A stretch of DNA of 64,000 nucleotides from Streptacidiphilus jiangxiensis. GTDB taxonomy: Bacteria; Actinomycetota; Actinomycetes; Streptomycetales; Streptomycetaceae. This document shows, piece after piece, positions 50,688-59,010 of this stretch. Position 1 is the first letter of the stretch. The number at the start of each line of letters is the position of its first letter. The notes under the pieces were generated by a model. It saw nothing but the letters and a program-made list of their open reading frames with translations. It made no database searches and was not told the DNA's origin. A program made the translations under genes and the position numbers. The DNA is taken from positions 124,001-188,000 of the forward strand of contig NZ_FOAZ01000006.1 in the NCBI RefSeq assembly GCF_900109465.1. Reading direction: 5' to 3'.

Positions 50688-51803
50688 TCAGTAGACGAGG
50701 CCCTGGGCCAGGGCCTGCTGGGCGTTGGCCGAGGTGAAGTGGTTGTCCTTGATGATCACCTTGGGCTGGACGCCGGCTCCGCCGTAGAGGTCCTGGAGGG
50801 ACTGGAAGGCGAGCGGGCCGAAGCGCGGGTTGGTCTCGATGTCGGCGGCGATCTGACCGCTCGCCACGTCCTGGACGGCCTGCTGGATCCCGTCGATGGA
50901 AACGATCTTGATGTCCTTGCCGGGGACCTTGCCCGCGGCGCGGATCGCCTGCATCGCCCCGAGCGCCATGCCGTCGTTCTCGGCGTACACGGCGGTGATC
51001 TCAGGGTGGGCCTGGAGCAGCTGCTCCATCACCTTCTGCCCGGTGGTCTGGTCGAAGTCGGCCGTCTGCGAGGCCACCACCGACAGCCCCGGGTACTTGG
51101 CGGCGATCTCGTCGGTGAAGCCCTTGGTGCGGTCAGCGGAGACGTTGTTGCCGGGGGTGCCCTGGAGGATGGCGACCTTGGCGGTACCACCGGTGGCGAC
51201 AGCCACGTCGTCGGCGGCTGTCTGCGCCTGGCCGTAGAAGTTCGAGCCGATGAAGGCCACAAAGTCGCTGCAGGCGGTGCCAGTGACGGTTCTGTCGATG
51301 GTGAGCACCGGGATCTTCTTGGACTTGGCCTCGGCCAGTGCGGGCCCGAGCCCGGCGGAGTTCTCCGGCGCCACGATCAGCACCTGGGCGCCCTGCGCGA
51401 TCATGTCCTCGATCTGTGAGTTCTGCGCGTTGACGTCGGCGTTCGCGTTGCGCTCGATCAGCTTGACGCCGAGCCGCTTGGCCTCGGCCTCGATGCTCGA
51501 GGTCTCGGTGGCGCGGAAGGGGTTGCTGGTGGACTCGGACTGGGAGAACCCGACGATCGTCTTCCCGTCGGTGATGTCCAGCTTGGGCACGCCACCGGCG
51601 TAGCTCTGGTAGGTGCAGCCGGGTCCGGCGGCGCTCGCGGAGGGCGGGACGACCTGCTGGGCGGCCGCGGAGTTCGCGGCGGAGGCGCTGGTGCCGCCGG
51701 TGGCGGTCGTGGAGCCGGCGTTGGTGCAGGCCGCGGCACCGAGGCAGAGGCCTGCCGCGAGCAGTGCGGCGACGGGGGTCTTGGCGCGCAGGGTGGGATT
51801 CAT
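50688..51803 (-). CDS. Periplasmic-type sugar-binding lipoprotein, YtfQ/RbsB-like
   Basis: 371 residues from ATG 51803; a GTG at 51815 is in frame and neither has a good ribosome site. Signal peptide and lipobox: VAALLAAGLCLGAAAC, giving an anchored Cys near residue 25. The rest is a type I sugar-binding fold (DGKTIVGFSQSESTSNPFRATE, near the start of the mature domain, as in galactofuranose-binding YtfQ; VYAENDGMALGAMQAI later). With GH54 and an aldose epimerase nearby, arabinofuranose or galactofuranose is the likely ligand. Confidence 0.9.
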   Translation of the reverse strand: MNPTLRAKTPVAALLAAGLCLGAAACTNAGSTTATGGTSASAANSAAAQQVVPPSASAAGPGCTYQSYAGGVPKLDITDGKTIVGFSQSESTSNPFRATETSSIEAEAKRLGVKLIERNANADVNAQNSQIEDMIAQGAQVLIVAPENSAGLGPALAEAKSKKIPVLTIDRTVTGTACSDFVAFIGSNFYGQAQTAADDVAVATGGTAKVAILQGTPGNNVSADRTKGFTDEIAAKYPGLSVVASQTADFDQTTGQKVMEQLLQAHPEITAVYAENDGMALGAMQAIRAAGKVPGKDIKIVSIDGIQQAVQDVASGQIAADIETNPRFGPLAFQSLQDLYGGAGVQPKVIIKDNHFTSANAQQALAQGLVY

Positions 51804-51885
51804 GCGCCCGATCACATCCTTGGCTGCGAGAGGGAAGGGTGGAGGAGGTGCGCGAGGACACGACGGCGGCTGACGACTACCCGCC

Positions 51886-51900
51886 GGTTTCCAACGATGT
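51886..51900. promoter_or_regulatory. Candidate LacI operator 1: GGTTTCCAACGATGT
   Basis: Differs in one base from the second site at 52095-52109. It lies 83 bases before the importer start. The central CAACGATG is the degenerate form of the palindrome CAACGTTG. Confidence 0.5.
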
Positions 51901-52094
51901 AGAGGACGATGAGGCAAGGCTCGACGGGCTGTCAAGAAGTCTGCTGCGAAGGGTGATTGCCCATCACCGCACGCCCGATCCTCGAAGCCCAGGCATTTGC
52001 GCACGTCAGCAGTTGGACGAACTGTGCTTGTGCAACAGGTCAGTGACACGAGGTCTGGACAACTCCGAAGCGGCATGCTGTCCTGCTCCTGCTC

Positions 52095-52109
52095 GGTTTC
52101 CAACGTTGT
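52095..52109. promoter_or_regulatory. Candidate LacI operator 2: GGTTTCCAACGTTGT
   Basis: Contains the perfect 8-bp palindrome CAACGTTG with the central CG of LacI-type sites. The same 15-mer occurs at 43680-43694 inside a LacI gene. Confidence 0.5.
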
Positions 52110-52151
52110 GCAGACGTCCTGACCCTCCCGGGGGCGTCCGCCCACAACGGA

Positions 52152-52186
52152 AGGGGCGGGGTGCGCAGTTTGCGCACCCCGCCCCT
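52152..52186 (-). terminator. Strong terminator of the fasciclin gene, 16-bp stem
   Basis: AGGGGCGGGGTGCGCA and TGCGCACCCCGCCCCT form a perfect 16-bp stem around GTT, 26 bases beyond the fasciclin stop on the minus strand. It is the longest perfect hairpin I find in the window. Confidence 0.85.
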
Positions 52187-52212
52187 GGTCCCGGACTGCC
52201 GCGGACGGCGTG

Positions 52213-52851
52213 TCAGGACTTCGGCATCAGCACGGTGTCGACGATGTAGACGGTCGCGTTGGCCGTGTGGACGTCACCGCAGACCACCATGGAGGTGCCG
52301 TTGACGGTGAACTGCTCGCCGGAGCCGGTGACCGTCAGGTCGCTGCCCTCCAGCGTCTTGTGCGTGCCCGCGAGTTGGCTCGGGCTGAGCTGTCCCGGCA
52401 CGACGTGGTAGGTGAGGATCTTGGTGAGTTCCGCCTTGTTGTTCAGCACCGAGTCGAGCGTGGCCGTCGGGATCTTCGCGAAGGCGGCGTTGGCCGGCGC
52501 GAACACGGTGATGTCCTTGGCCGAGTTGAGGGTGTCGGTCAGCCCCGCCTTCTCCACGGCGGTGACCAGTGTCGACAGCGCCGGGTTGTGCGAGGCGGCG
52601 GTGGCCACCGGGTCCTGGGCCATCCCGGAGAAGCTGCCAGGTCCGCTGCTCGGTACGGCGGAGCAGGCCGCGCCGAACGGCTCCGCCATCGCGGCACCGG
52701 ACATCGTCCCGCTGCTGGTGGCGGCGGACGAGGCCGGGGCGTTGACGGCGTTGCTGGTGGAGCTCCCGCTGCTGCAGGCGGAGAGGGTGACGGCGAGGAT
52801 GCCGGCCGCGGCGGCGGCGGCGAGTGCGGTGGCCTTGGAGGTCACAGCCAT
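52213..52851 (-). CDS. Fasciclin-domain lipoprotein (MPT83-like)
   Basis: 212 residues. The signal peptide ends in the lipobox VTLSAC (about residue 25), then a Ser/Ala linker and a fasciclin domain (about 80-212) with H1 SAKDITVFAPANAAFAKIP and H2 LTYHVVPGQL. The proteins MPT70 and MPT83 of M. tuberculosis have this fold and are controlled by SigK/RskA. Here the gene follows the molybdopterin oxidoreductase by 35 bases and shares its SigK-like promoter, and sigK lies 6 kb away. Confidence 0.9.
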   Translation of the reverse strand: MAVTSKATALAAAAAAGILAVTLSACSSGSSTSNAVNAPASSAATSSGTMSGAAMAEPFGAACSAVPSSGPGSFSGMAQDPVATAASHNPALSTLVTAVEKAGLTDTLNSAKDITVFAPANAAFAKIPTATLDSVLNNKAELTKILTYHVVPGQLSPSQLAGTHKTLEGSDLTVTGSGEQFTVNGTSMVVCGDVHTANATVYIVDTVLMPKS

Positions 52852-52886
52852 GGGGATCACGTCCTTGTCCGGTTGGTTGTCGATGG

Positions 52887-54599
52887 TCAGGTCACGGTGA
52901 CGACGGTGCTGTGCCAGCCCGTCGCGCCGGCCGGGAAGGGTGGGTTGCGGGTCTGCGGCTGCACCGCGCCGGTGCCGTCGGTCGCGCGGACCTCGAGGGT
53001 GTGCGGCCCCTGCCCGGTCGCGTCCCAGGTCCAGCTCCACTGGCGCCAGGTGTCGGGGCCGAGGTCGGCGGCCAGGCGCGCCTCCTGCCACGGGCCGCCG
53101 TCGTCGCGCACCTCGACGGCCGCCACGCCCCGGTGGGTGGCCCAGGCGGTGCCCGCGACGGTCACCGGCCCGGCCGGAACCTGGGCGAACGGGGCGGGCA
53201 CCTCGATCCGCGAGGCGGTCCGCACCAGCCCGGTGCGGTCCCAGCCGCGGTGGACCCAGTAGGGGTCGAGTGCGGCGAAGGTGGTGATCTCGAGGTCGAC
53301 CAGCCACTTGGTGGCCGAGGTGTAGCCGTACAGGCCGGGCACCAGGGACCGGCAGGGGAAGCCGTGGGCGACGGGGAGCGGCTCGCCGTTCATGCCCACC
53401 GCGAGCAGCGCCGGGCGGCCGTCGAGCAGCAGGTCGATCGGGGTGCCGATGGTCATGCCGTCGGCGGACCGGCCCACGAGTTGCTGCGCCCCGCGCTGGA
53501 CGCCCGCCGCGCGCAAGAGGTCCGGGAGCGAGGCGCCGAGCCAGCGGGCGGTGCCGACGTACGGGCCGCCGACCTCGTTGGAGACGCAGGAGAGGGTGTA
53601 GTCCAGCTCGTGCAGGGGGCGCCTGAGCAGGTCGTCGAAGGAGAGCTCCACGGGGTGGTCGACCATCCCGTGGACGCGCAGCCTCCATGTGGACGGCGGT
53701 ACCTGGGGCAGCGTCAGGGCGGTGTCGACGCGGAAGAAGTCGCCGTTCGGCGTGGTGAACGCGCTCAGCCCGGCCACGGGCGGGTGCACGGCGGCGGGCA
53801 CCGGCGGCAGGGCCGCGACGGGCGCCGGGAGCCGCAGGGCGGCTCGGGCCTTCGCGACGTTGTAGCGGGCGGCGGTGAGGGCCCGCGCGGCGGTCTCGGC
53901 GACCGCCGCCCCGGCCACGGTGGCGGCCAGCGCCACCAGGAACCCGCGTCGGCCCATGCCGCGCGGCGCGGGCCCGGCGGGCTTGTGGGTCCCGGTCGGT
54001 GGGGTGGCCTCAGTCGCGCGCGGGGTCCCGGCCAAGGGCGGACCCACGAGTGAGGGCCCGGCCTCGGCGGACGGCGCGGCCCCCGGCAAGGGCGGACCCT
54101 CCGGCCTGGGCACTGCCACGTTCGCCGAGGCTCCGGTCCGCTGCGGTCCGCCGGGTTCGCGCCGCCGCGTGCTTCCCGGGCGGGCGAGGCGGACGAGGAG
54201 CACCAGAACGCCCGCGCCCGCGAGCCCGGCGAGAGCCGACGGCAGCAGTGCCGCGTCGCGGGAGGCCGCCGCCCACATCCCGAGCCCGGCGAAGAGCGCG
54301 AAGACCGCGACGCCCGCCCACAGCCGGCGCAGCGCGAGCACTCCGGCCGCCACGGCGAGCAGCGCCATCGTCGCGTAGATCCCGCTCAGCAGCACGGTCT
54401 TGTCGTGGGTGCCGAAGTGCTGGACGGCCCAGTCCTTGAGCGGCGTCGGCGTCAGGTCGATTGCCGCCGAGCCGACGGAGAGCACCGGAGCGCTCGCGGG
54501 CCCGGTGAACGCGGCCACGAGGTCACCCACGGCCAGGGCCGCCGCGGCCGCCCCCAGGCCGATCGCGGCTCCCGTCACAGCGGTGCGAAGTACGTTCAC
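52887..54599 (-). CDS. Membrane molybdopterin-dependent oxidoreductase (sulfite-oxidase fold)
   Basis: 570 residues from GTG 54599. Five membrane helices (about 5-160) are followed by a Pro/Ala/Gly linker, a twin-Arg-like membrane helix (GRRGFLVALAATVAGAAVAE, about 215-235), and the Moco domain (about 290-500) with LSCVSNEVGGP, whose Cys is the usual molybdenum ligand, and a C-terminal dimerisation domain. It is an extracytoplasmic reductase or oxidase. No ribosome site precedes the GTG, but a SigK-like -10 ends about 8 bases upstream, indicating a leaderless message. Confidence 0.88.
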   Translation of the reverse strand: MNVLRTAVTGAAIGLGAAAAALAVGDLVAAFTGPASAPVLSVGSAAIDLTPTPLKDWAVQHFGTHDKTVLLSGIYATMALLAVAAGVLALRRLWAGVAVFALFAGLGMWAAASRDAALLPSALAGLAGAGVLVLLVRLARPGSTRRREPGGPQRTGASANVAVPRPEGPPLPGAAPSAEAGPSLVGPPLAGTPRATEATPPTGTHKPAGPAPRGMGRRGFLVALAATVAGAAVAETAARALTAARYNVAKARAALRLPAPVAALPPVPAAVHPPVAGLSAFTTPNGDFFRVDTALTLPQVPPSTWRLRVHGMVDHPVELSFDDLLRRPLHELDYTLSCVSNEVGGPYVGTARWLGASLPDLLRAAGVQRGAQQLVGRSADGMTIGTPIDLLLDGRPALLAVGMNGEPLPVAHGFPCRSLVPGLYGYTSATKWLVDLEITTFAALDPYWVHRGWDRTGLVRTASRIEVPAPFAQVPAGPVTVAGTAWATHRGVAAVEVRDDGGPWQEARLAADLGPDTWRQWSWTWDATGQGPHTLEVRATDGTGAVQPQTRNPPFPAGATGWHSTVVTVT

Positions 54600-54606
54600 A
54601 CCCTTG

Positions 54607-54633
54607 ATTCGGTCCCGGGCGCCGACCGGATGG
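54607..54633 (-). promoter_or_regulatory. SigK-type promoter CCATCC-N15-CCGAAT
   Basis: On the minus strand CCATCC (54633-54628), 15 bases, CCGAAT (54612-54607). It matches the CCATCC/CCGAAT signature reported for mycobacterial SigK as I remember it. Transcription would start near 54600, at the GTG of the molybdopterin gene. The same boxes and spacer precede the operon at 59817. Confidence 0.75.
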
Positions 54634-54730
54634 GTCGATCCGCGATTGCGGACGCCTTTCACCCGTCCGAGGGAGGCGTCGGCCCCGAATACCGAGTGCC
54701 TGTGCGAGCGAGGGAAGCGAGGCGAGACCG

Positions 54731-55144
54731 ATGGCGAACAAGACCCCCACGCTGCGCTGCGAGCTGACCGCCGTCCTGATCACCGGGCCGTGCCGGCCGG
54801 CCCGTCTGGACCTGCGCTACGACCCCGACGAGGGCTTCACGGTCGTGCTGCGCATCCGCGCCGCGATCGAGGCCACCGAGCCGCTGCCGACCCTCTGGCG
54901 GCTCTCCCGGGACCTGCTGGACGAGGGCCTGCACGTGCCGACCGGGATCGGCGACGTCCGCGTCCGGCCGCTCTCCGACGACTGGACCCTGATCGAGCGG
55001 CTCGCGCCCGACGTCCGCGCCGTTCTCGTCGTCGGCGCCGCCGACCTGCGCCACTTCCTCGGCGAGACCTTCCGCCTGGTGCCACGCGGAGAGGACGGCT
55101 GCACCGTCGACTGGGACGCGGCCCTGCGCTCCCTGGAGGCCTGA
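54731..55144 (+). CDS. SsgA-like protein (sporulation and cell division regulator)
   Basis: 137 residues, the normal SALP length. The family signature is clear: LRYDPDEGFTVVLRI in the first half and SRDLLDEGLHVPTGIGDVRV in the centre. SALPs direct septum placement and spore wall assembly in streptomycetes and are absent from non-sporulating actinobacteria. It is a solitary member in the block between the two SigK-linked operons. The ATG has a weak GCGAGAC upstream. Confidence 0.88.
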   Translation: MANKTPTLRCELTAVLITGPCRPARLDLRYDPDEGFTVVLRIRAAIEATEPLPTLWRLSRDLLDEGLHVPTGIGDVRVRPLSDDWTLIERLAPDVRAVLVVGAADLRHFLGETFRLVPRGEDGCTVDWDAALRSLEA

Positions 55145-55178
55145 GCCGCGCCCTTGCCCCTCACGCTCACCAGGATCA

Positions 55179-55193
55179 GCAACCTTTGGTTGC
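55179..55193. promoter_or_regulatory. ArsR operator 1: GCAACC-TTT-GGTTGC
   Basis: A perfect 15-bp dyad. Its right arm contains the -35 box TTGCAC of the promoter at 55190-55218. It is the reverse complement of operator 2. Confidence 0.75.
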
Positions 55194-55218
55194 ACATCGC
55201 TGTCGCCCGACCTACAGT
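55190..55218 (+). promoter_or_regulatory. Promoter TTGCAC-N17-TACAGT of the SRPBCC-ArsR operon
   Basis: -35 TTGCAC (55190-55195), spacer of 17, -10 TACAGT (55213-55218). Transcription should begin near 55225, inside operator 2. Confidence 0.7.
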
Positions 55219-55223
55219 GATAA

Positions 55224-55238
55224 GCAACCAAAGGTTGC
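55224..55238. promoter_or_regulatory. ArsR operator 2: GCAACC-AAA-GGTTGC
   Basis: A perfect 15-bp dyad located right after the -10 box, centred 45 bases from operator 1. A dimer here would cover the transcription start. The repressor gene is the second gene of the operon. Confidence 0.75.
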
Positions 55239-55257
55239 ACGAGCGAGGAGCAGGGCG

Positions 55258-55722
55258 ATGGAGTACGGCAGCATCGAGCGGGAGATCCATGTCGAGGCCT
55301 CACCCGAGGTGGTCTACGAGGTGGTGAGCACGCCGGAGCACCTGGCCGCCTGGTGGCCGGACGAGGTCGAGATGGAGCCGGTGCCCGGAGCCACCGGGAT
55401 GCTCGCCTTCGGCGACAGCGCCTCGCCGGACCGGCACGTCGAACCGCTCACGGTCGTCGAGGCGGACCCACCCCGGCGGTTCTCGTTCCGGTGGGTCTAC
55501 GACGAGGGTGTGACCGCCGCCCCCGGCAACTCGCTCCTGATCACCTTCGACCTGGTCCCCACCGACGCGGGCACGCTGCTGCGCATGACGGAGTCCGGCT
55601 TCCGCGAGAAGGGCTGGGAGGCCGCCGTGCTGGAGGCGCAGTACCGCGACCACGCCAGCGCCTGGGACTACTACCTGGCGCGCCTGGCCCCCTACGTCGC
55701 CAAGCTGGTGTCGGCGCCGTGA
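55258..55722 (+). CDS. SRPBCC (AHSA1-like) domain protein, first of two
   Basis: 154 residues; ATG with GAGGAGCAGGG upstream. It has the START/Bet v1-like ligand-binding fold (SIEREIHVEASPEVVYEVVS, then EHLAAWWPDEVEM) and the family end REKGWEAAVLEAQYRDHASAWDYYLARL. Function is unknown. It overlaps the following ArsR gene by 4 bases (GTGA). Confidence 0.9.
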   Translation: MEYGSIEREIHVEASPEVVYEVVSTPEHLAAWWPDEVEMEPVPGATGMLAFGDSASPDRHVEPLTVVEADPPRRFSFRWVYDEGVTAAPGNSLLITFDLVPTDAGTLLRMTESGFREKGWEAAVLEAQYRDHASAWDYYLARLAPYVAKLVSAP

Positions 55723-56078
55723 GCACCGTCATCGACGACGAGCTGTGGTCCGCCGTCGGCGACCCGATCCGCCGCCGGATGCTGGACCTGCTGCTCGCCG
55801 ACGGCCGCGGCACCGCGACCACGCTCAGCGAGCAACTGCCCGTGACCCGCCAGGCCGTCGCCAAGCACCTCGGCGTGCTGGACCGCGCGGGGCTGGTGCA
55901 CGGCACGGCCTCCGGCCGGGAGCGGATATACGCCGTCGACGAGGCGCAGTTCGCCCGTGCGGTGGCGCAACTCGCCTCCGTCGGCGCCGCCTGGGACGCA
56001 CGCCTGCGTCGCATCAGGACCATCGCCGAGGCGATCCAGCGCACCCGCGACGCCCGGCCCCCGACCGACCCGAGCTGA
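55719..56078 (+). CDS. ArsR-family repressor of the SRPBCC operon
   Basis: 119 residues from GTG. The winged helix-turn-helix (about 8-95) reads AVGDPIRRRMLDLLLADG and the recognition helix LPVTRQAVAKHLGVLDRAGLV. No Cys metal ligands are present, so it senses something other than a metal. It is the likely ligand of the paired operators upstream and belongs to the type whose genes neighbour AHSA1 proteins. Confidence 0.92.
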   Translation: MSTVIDDELWSAVGDPIRRRMLDLLLADGRGTATTLSEQLPVTRQAVAKHLGVLDRAGLVHGTASGRERIYAVDEAQFARAVAQLASVGAAWDARLRRIRTIAEAIQRTRDARPPTDPS

Positions 56079-56109
56079 AACGGGTTCAAGGATTCAAAGG
56101 AGTACTGAC

Positions 56110-56550
56110 ATGGTGGACATCCTGCACAGGATCGGCGTGGTCTCGTCCCCCGAGCGCCTCTACGACGCGCTGACCACGGTGGACGGGCTGGCAGCCTGGT
56201 GGACCGAGGAGACCACGGGCGAGGGCGAGCCGGGCGGCGAGTTGCAGTTCCGCTTCGCCCAGGGCGGTTTCGACATGAAGGTCCTGGAGACGCGACCCAA
56301 GGAGCTCGTGCTCTGGGAGGTCGTCGACGGGCCGGAGGAGTGGGTCGGCACGCGCGTGCGCTTCGACCTCAAGGTGGCCGGTGACTACACCATCGTGCTG
56401 TTCCGGCACGAGGGTTGGCGCGAGCCGGTGGAGTTCATGTACCACTGCAGCACCAAGTGGGGCACGTTCCTGATGAGCCTCAAGAAGCTGCTGGAGACCG
56501 GCACGGGCGACCCGGCCCCGCGCGACGTCCAGATCAGCGACTGGCACTGA
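56110..56550 (+). CDS. SRPBCC domain protein, second copy
   Basis: 146 residues. The family start DILHRIGVVSSPERLYDALTTVDGLAAWWTEET and a LKVAGDYTIVLFRHEGW strand are visible. It lies 31 bases after ArsR in the same operon. AAGGAG lies 9-14 bases before the ATG. Confidence 0.9.
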   Translation: MVDILHRIGVVSSPERLYDALTTVDGLAAWWTEETTGEGEPGGELQFRFAQGGFDMKVLETRPKELVLWEVVDGPEEWVGTRVRFDLKVAGDYTIVLFRHEGWREPVEFMYHCSTKWGTFLMSLKKLLETGTGDPAPRDVQISDWH

Positions 56551-56777
56551 GGCCCGCAGGTCCACGGCCTGCACGCCGACGCCCACGGCAGCAGCGGTGA
56601 GCCGTTCGAGGCCATCGTCATCGCCCACCTCACCGGCGGCCTCAGGCGGACTGATGCCCGACTCGCTGCCCGGGTGCCTTCGTGGCGCCCGGGCAGCGTG
56701 CCGACCCCTGCCGGGTGACGGCCGGTGAGGCGGTATTCGATTGCCGCGCCTCGGACGGTTCTGCGAGGCTCGGCCAC

Positions 56778-58160
56778 ATGTTCTCGCGACGCAACCGCCG
56801 TGACTCGTCCGCCGATTCCGCCACCCAGCCCCCCGCTCGGCCCGACTTCTCCACACCCGAGGTGGCCGAGGCGTGGGCGAAGCTCGACGCCGGGGACGTC
56901 CCCGGCGCACTGCGCGGCCTGCGGGCCTGCGCGCAGAGCGCGCCGCTCGGCGAGATCGCCGTGGTGACCGGGCGGGCCGCCGCGACCACCGGCTTCGACG
57001 ACCTGCGCGACGCCGCGGCCAAGGTCGTCGCCGAGCCGGAGGACGGCTCCGCCCTCTACGACTTCGGATACGCGTGCATCGAGCGCGGCATCGGCTACCT
57101 CGCGATCCCCGCGCTGCGCGCGGTCGTCCGGACCCACCCGCAGGCACTCGGCCCGCGCCGCGAGCTCGTCGCCGCCTACGAGGACCAGGACCGCCACGGC
57201 GAGGCCGTGGACCTGCTGCTGGCGCACGAAGCCGACCTGGACGACTGGCCGGACCGCTACCTGCTGGTGTTCAACGCCGTCACCTCCGGCCGACTCGACC
57301 TCGCGGAGGAGCAGTTCGCCAAGCTCGGTGCCCCCGACGAGGAGATGTGGGAGCCGGTCCACGCACGGCTCGGCCGGGTCATGGCCCGCGCCGCCGCGGT
57401 ACGGGGCACGGGCGCGTCCCCGCTGGACCCGGACGACCTGCGCGGCTGGCAGTACGTGCTGCGCGGCTCGCTGCTCGGACACCTCTCGCCGTTCGGCTTC
57501 GACGCCGGCATGCGCGGCCGCTACGCCTACGTGCAGGACTCCTACGACACCTGCCGCGCCGGCATCGAGCGGCTGAGCCTGGCCCTGGAGGCCACCGGGC
57601 AGCGGCCGACGACCGTCTCGCTGCTCCCCGACCGGGCCAGCCGGATCCTCGGCCTGGCGGCGGCCGAGCTGCTGGGCCTGCCGGCGGTGCCGTTCGAGCC
57701 CGCCCGCGAGCAGACGGTCGTGGTGGCCTACGACCTGAGCGAGCTGTTGGCCCCGGAGGCGCCCGACGCCTGCCTGGAGGCGCTGCGCGCACTCGTCTCC
57801 CGCACGCCGGGCCAGGTCCTGCACGAGCACGCCAGTTGCTGGACGGACACCCCGCCGGTGACCGCGGACTCCGTGGGCCTGCTGGCGCAGACGGTCGTCG
57901 CGCCGTGGGGCGAGCGGCTCCAGGGCCGCGCCGACCACTCCGGCGTGGACCGCCTCCCGGCCGACGCCCGGCCGGAGGCGGAGCTCGCCGCCGAGATCGT
58001 CTCCGCGTCCGCCGAGCCCGACCAGGGCGACGGCGCCACCCCGCCCGACCCGGACACCGCGTTCGCGTCCTTCGCCGCCGCCCTGGCCCCCACCTGGCTC
58101 CAGGGCCGCCGCGACCGCGTCCGCGCCATGGGCCCGGTCCCCAGCTCCCGCTTCGCCTGA
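56778..58160 (+). CDS. Hypothetical protein with helical repeats
   Basis: 460 residues. The middle part (about 30-200) is helical with TPR-like spacing (AWAKLDAGDVPGALRGLRACAQ, LVAAYEDQDRHGEAVDLLLAHE), the rest is mixed. No signal peptide, membrane segment or catalytic motif. The ATG is not preceded by a strong ribosome site. It converges with rskA across a hairpin. I do not recognise the family. Confidence 0.6.
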   Translation: MFSRRNRRDSSADSATQPPARPDFSTPEVAEAWAKLDAGDVPGALRGLRACAQSAPLGEIAVVTGRAAATTGFDDLRDAAAKVVAEPEDGSALYDFGYACIERGIGYLAIPALRAVVRTHPQALGPRRELVAAYEDQDRHGEAVDLLLAHEADLDDWPDRYLLVFNAVTSGRLDLAEEQFAKLGAPDEEMWEPVHARLGRVMARAAAVRGTGASPLDPDDLRGWQYVLRGSLLGHLSPFGFDAGMRGRYAYVQDSYDTCRAGIERLSLALEATGQRPTTVSLLPDRASRILGLAAAELLGLPAVPFEPAREQTVVVAYDLSELLAPEAPDACLEALRALVSRTPGQVLHEHASCWTDTPPVTADSVGLLAQTVVAPWGERLQGRADHSGVDRLPADARPEAELAAEIVSASAEPDQGDGATPPDPDTAFASFAAALAPTWLQGRRDRVRAMGPVPSSRFA

Positions 58161-58176
58161 CGGCGGCGCGGGCGTT

Positions 58177-58193
58177 CCGGCCCGACGGGCCGG
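58177..58193. terminator. Hairpin between convergent genes
   Basis: CCGGCCC and GGGCCGG pair perfectly around GAC, in the 82 bases between two convergent stops. Confidence 0.5.
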
Positions 58194-58242
58194 GCGCTCG
58201 GCCGGGCCCGCCGCTGCGCAGGCGGCGCGGTCCCGGCCCGGA

Positions 58243-59010
58243 TCAGGTCGCCGCGAAAGGCATCAGCGCGATGGGCGCCGTGGTCGGGTGGAGGGAACCG
58301 CCCACGGGCTCGACGGTGATGCCCATGCCCGAGGCGGGCCCGATCGGGCCCTTGAGGAGGATCGTCTGGTCGGCGGCGCCCGGGGTGACCAGGCCGGCCG
58401 GGCGCATCACACCCGCGTCGTTGAACCAGAGCTGGTAGGTGTGGCCGGACGGCAGGTCCGGCAGGCCCGGGGTGAGGAAGACGGCACGGTTCTCGGTGCG
58501 GGAGGTGACCACGGTGGCCCGCGCGCCCTGGCCCGCGCCGGCGACCGCGCCGACGGTGGCGTGCGCGTCCGGCGCGGACAGGACGGCGGCGATCTGGGCC
58601 GTCTCCGCCTGCGCCTGCTGGGCCTGCTGGTGGGCGTCCTGGGCGCGCTCGTACTGCCAGGCGGCGACGCCGCCGAGACCCACGGCGGCGGCGATGCTCG
58701 CGGCGAGCGCGAAGCGGGCGCCGCGCCGCACCCGGGACGGCTCCGCCGACGGCCGGGGCGCGGGCAGGTCGACCTTGGGCGGCTCCTGCCGCACCTCGGC
58801 GATGCGCCCGAGCACCTGCTGCTTCATCGCGGCCGGCGGCGGCTGGGACGCGGCCAGGGCCAGCCGGGCGCTGGTGGCCACGAACTCCGCGACCTCCACC
58901 GCGCAGGCCTCGCAGTCGGCCAGGTGCGCCTCGAACGCACGGCGTTCGTCCTCGTCGAGCGCGCCGAGCGCGTACGCCCCGGCGAGCATGTGCAGGTCGG
59001 CGGCGGTCAT
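58243..59010 (-). CDS. rskA: Anti-sigma factor RskA
   Basis: 255 residues. The N-terminal zinc-type anti-sigma domain has H29-x3-C33-x2-C36 (HLADCEAC). One membrane helix (about 97-115) follows, and the extracytoplasmic RskA domain has DLPSGHTYQLWFNDAG and the family end MGITVEPVGGS. Its start overlaps the sigK stop by 4 bases. In M. tuberculosis RskA binds SigK and is cleaved under redox or envelope signals; here the same pairing and gene order apply. Confidence 0.93.
   Translation of the reverse strand: MTAADLHMLAGAYALGALDEDERRAFEAHLADCEACAVEVAEFVATSARLALAASQPPPAAMKQQVLGRIAEVRQEPPKVDLPAPRPSAEPSRVRRGARFALAASIAAAVGLGGVAAWQYERAQDAHQQAQQAQAETAQIAAVLSAPDAHATVGAVAGAGQGARATVVTSRTENRAVFLTPGLPDLPSGHTYQLWFNDAGVMRPAGLVTPGAADQTILLKGPIGPASGMGITVEPVGGSLHPTTAPIALMPFAAT

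Larger units (their letters stand above)
51804..52151. other. Promoter region of the importer operon
   Basis: About 350 bases with lower GC content than the surroundings and no gene. It carries two near-identical CAACGWTG sites (51886-51900 and 52095-52109), 209 bases apart, which suits DNA looping by a LacI tetramer. Confidence 0.5.
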
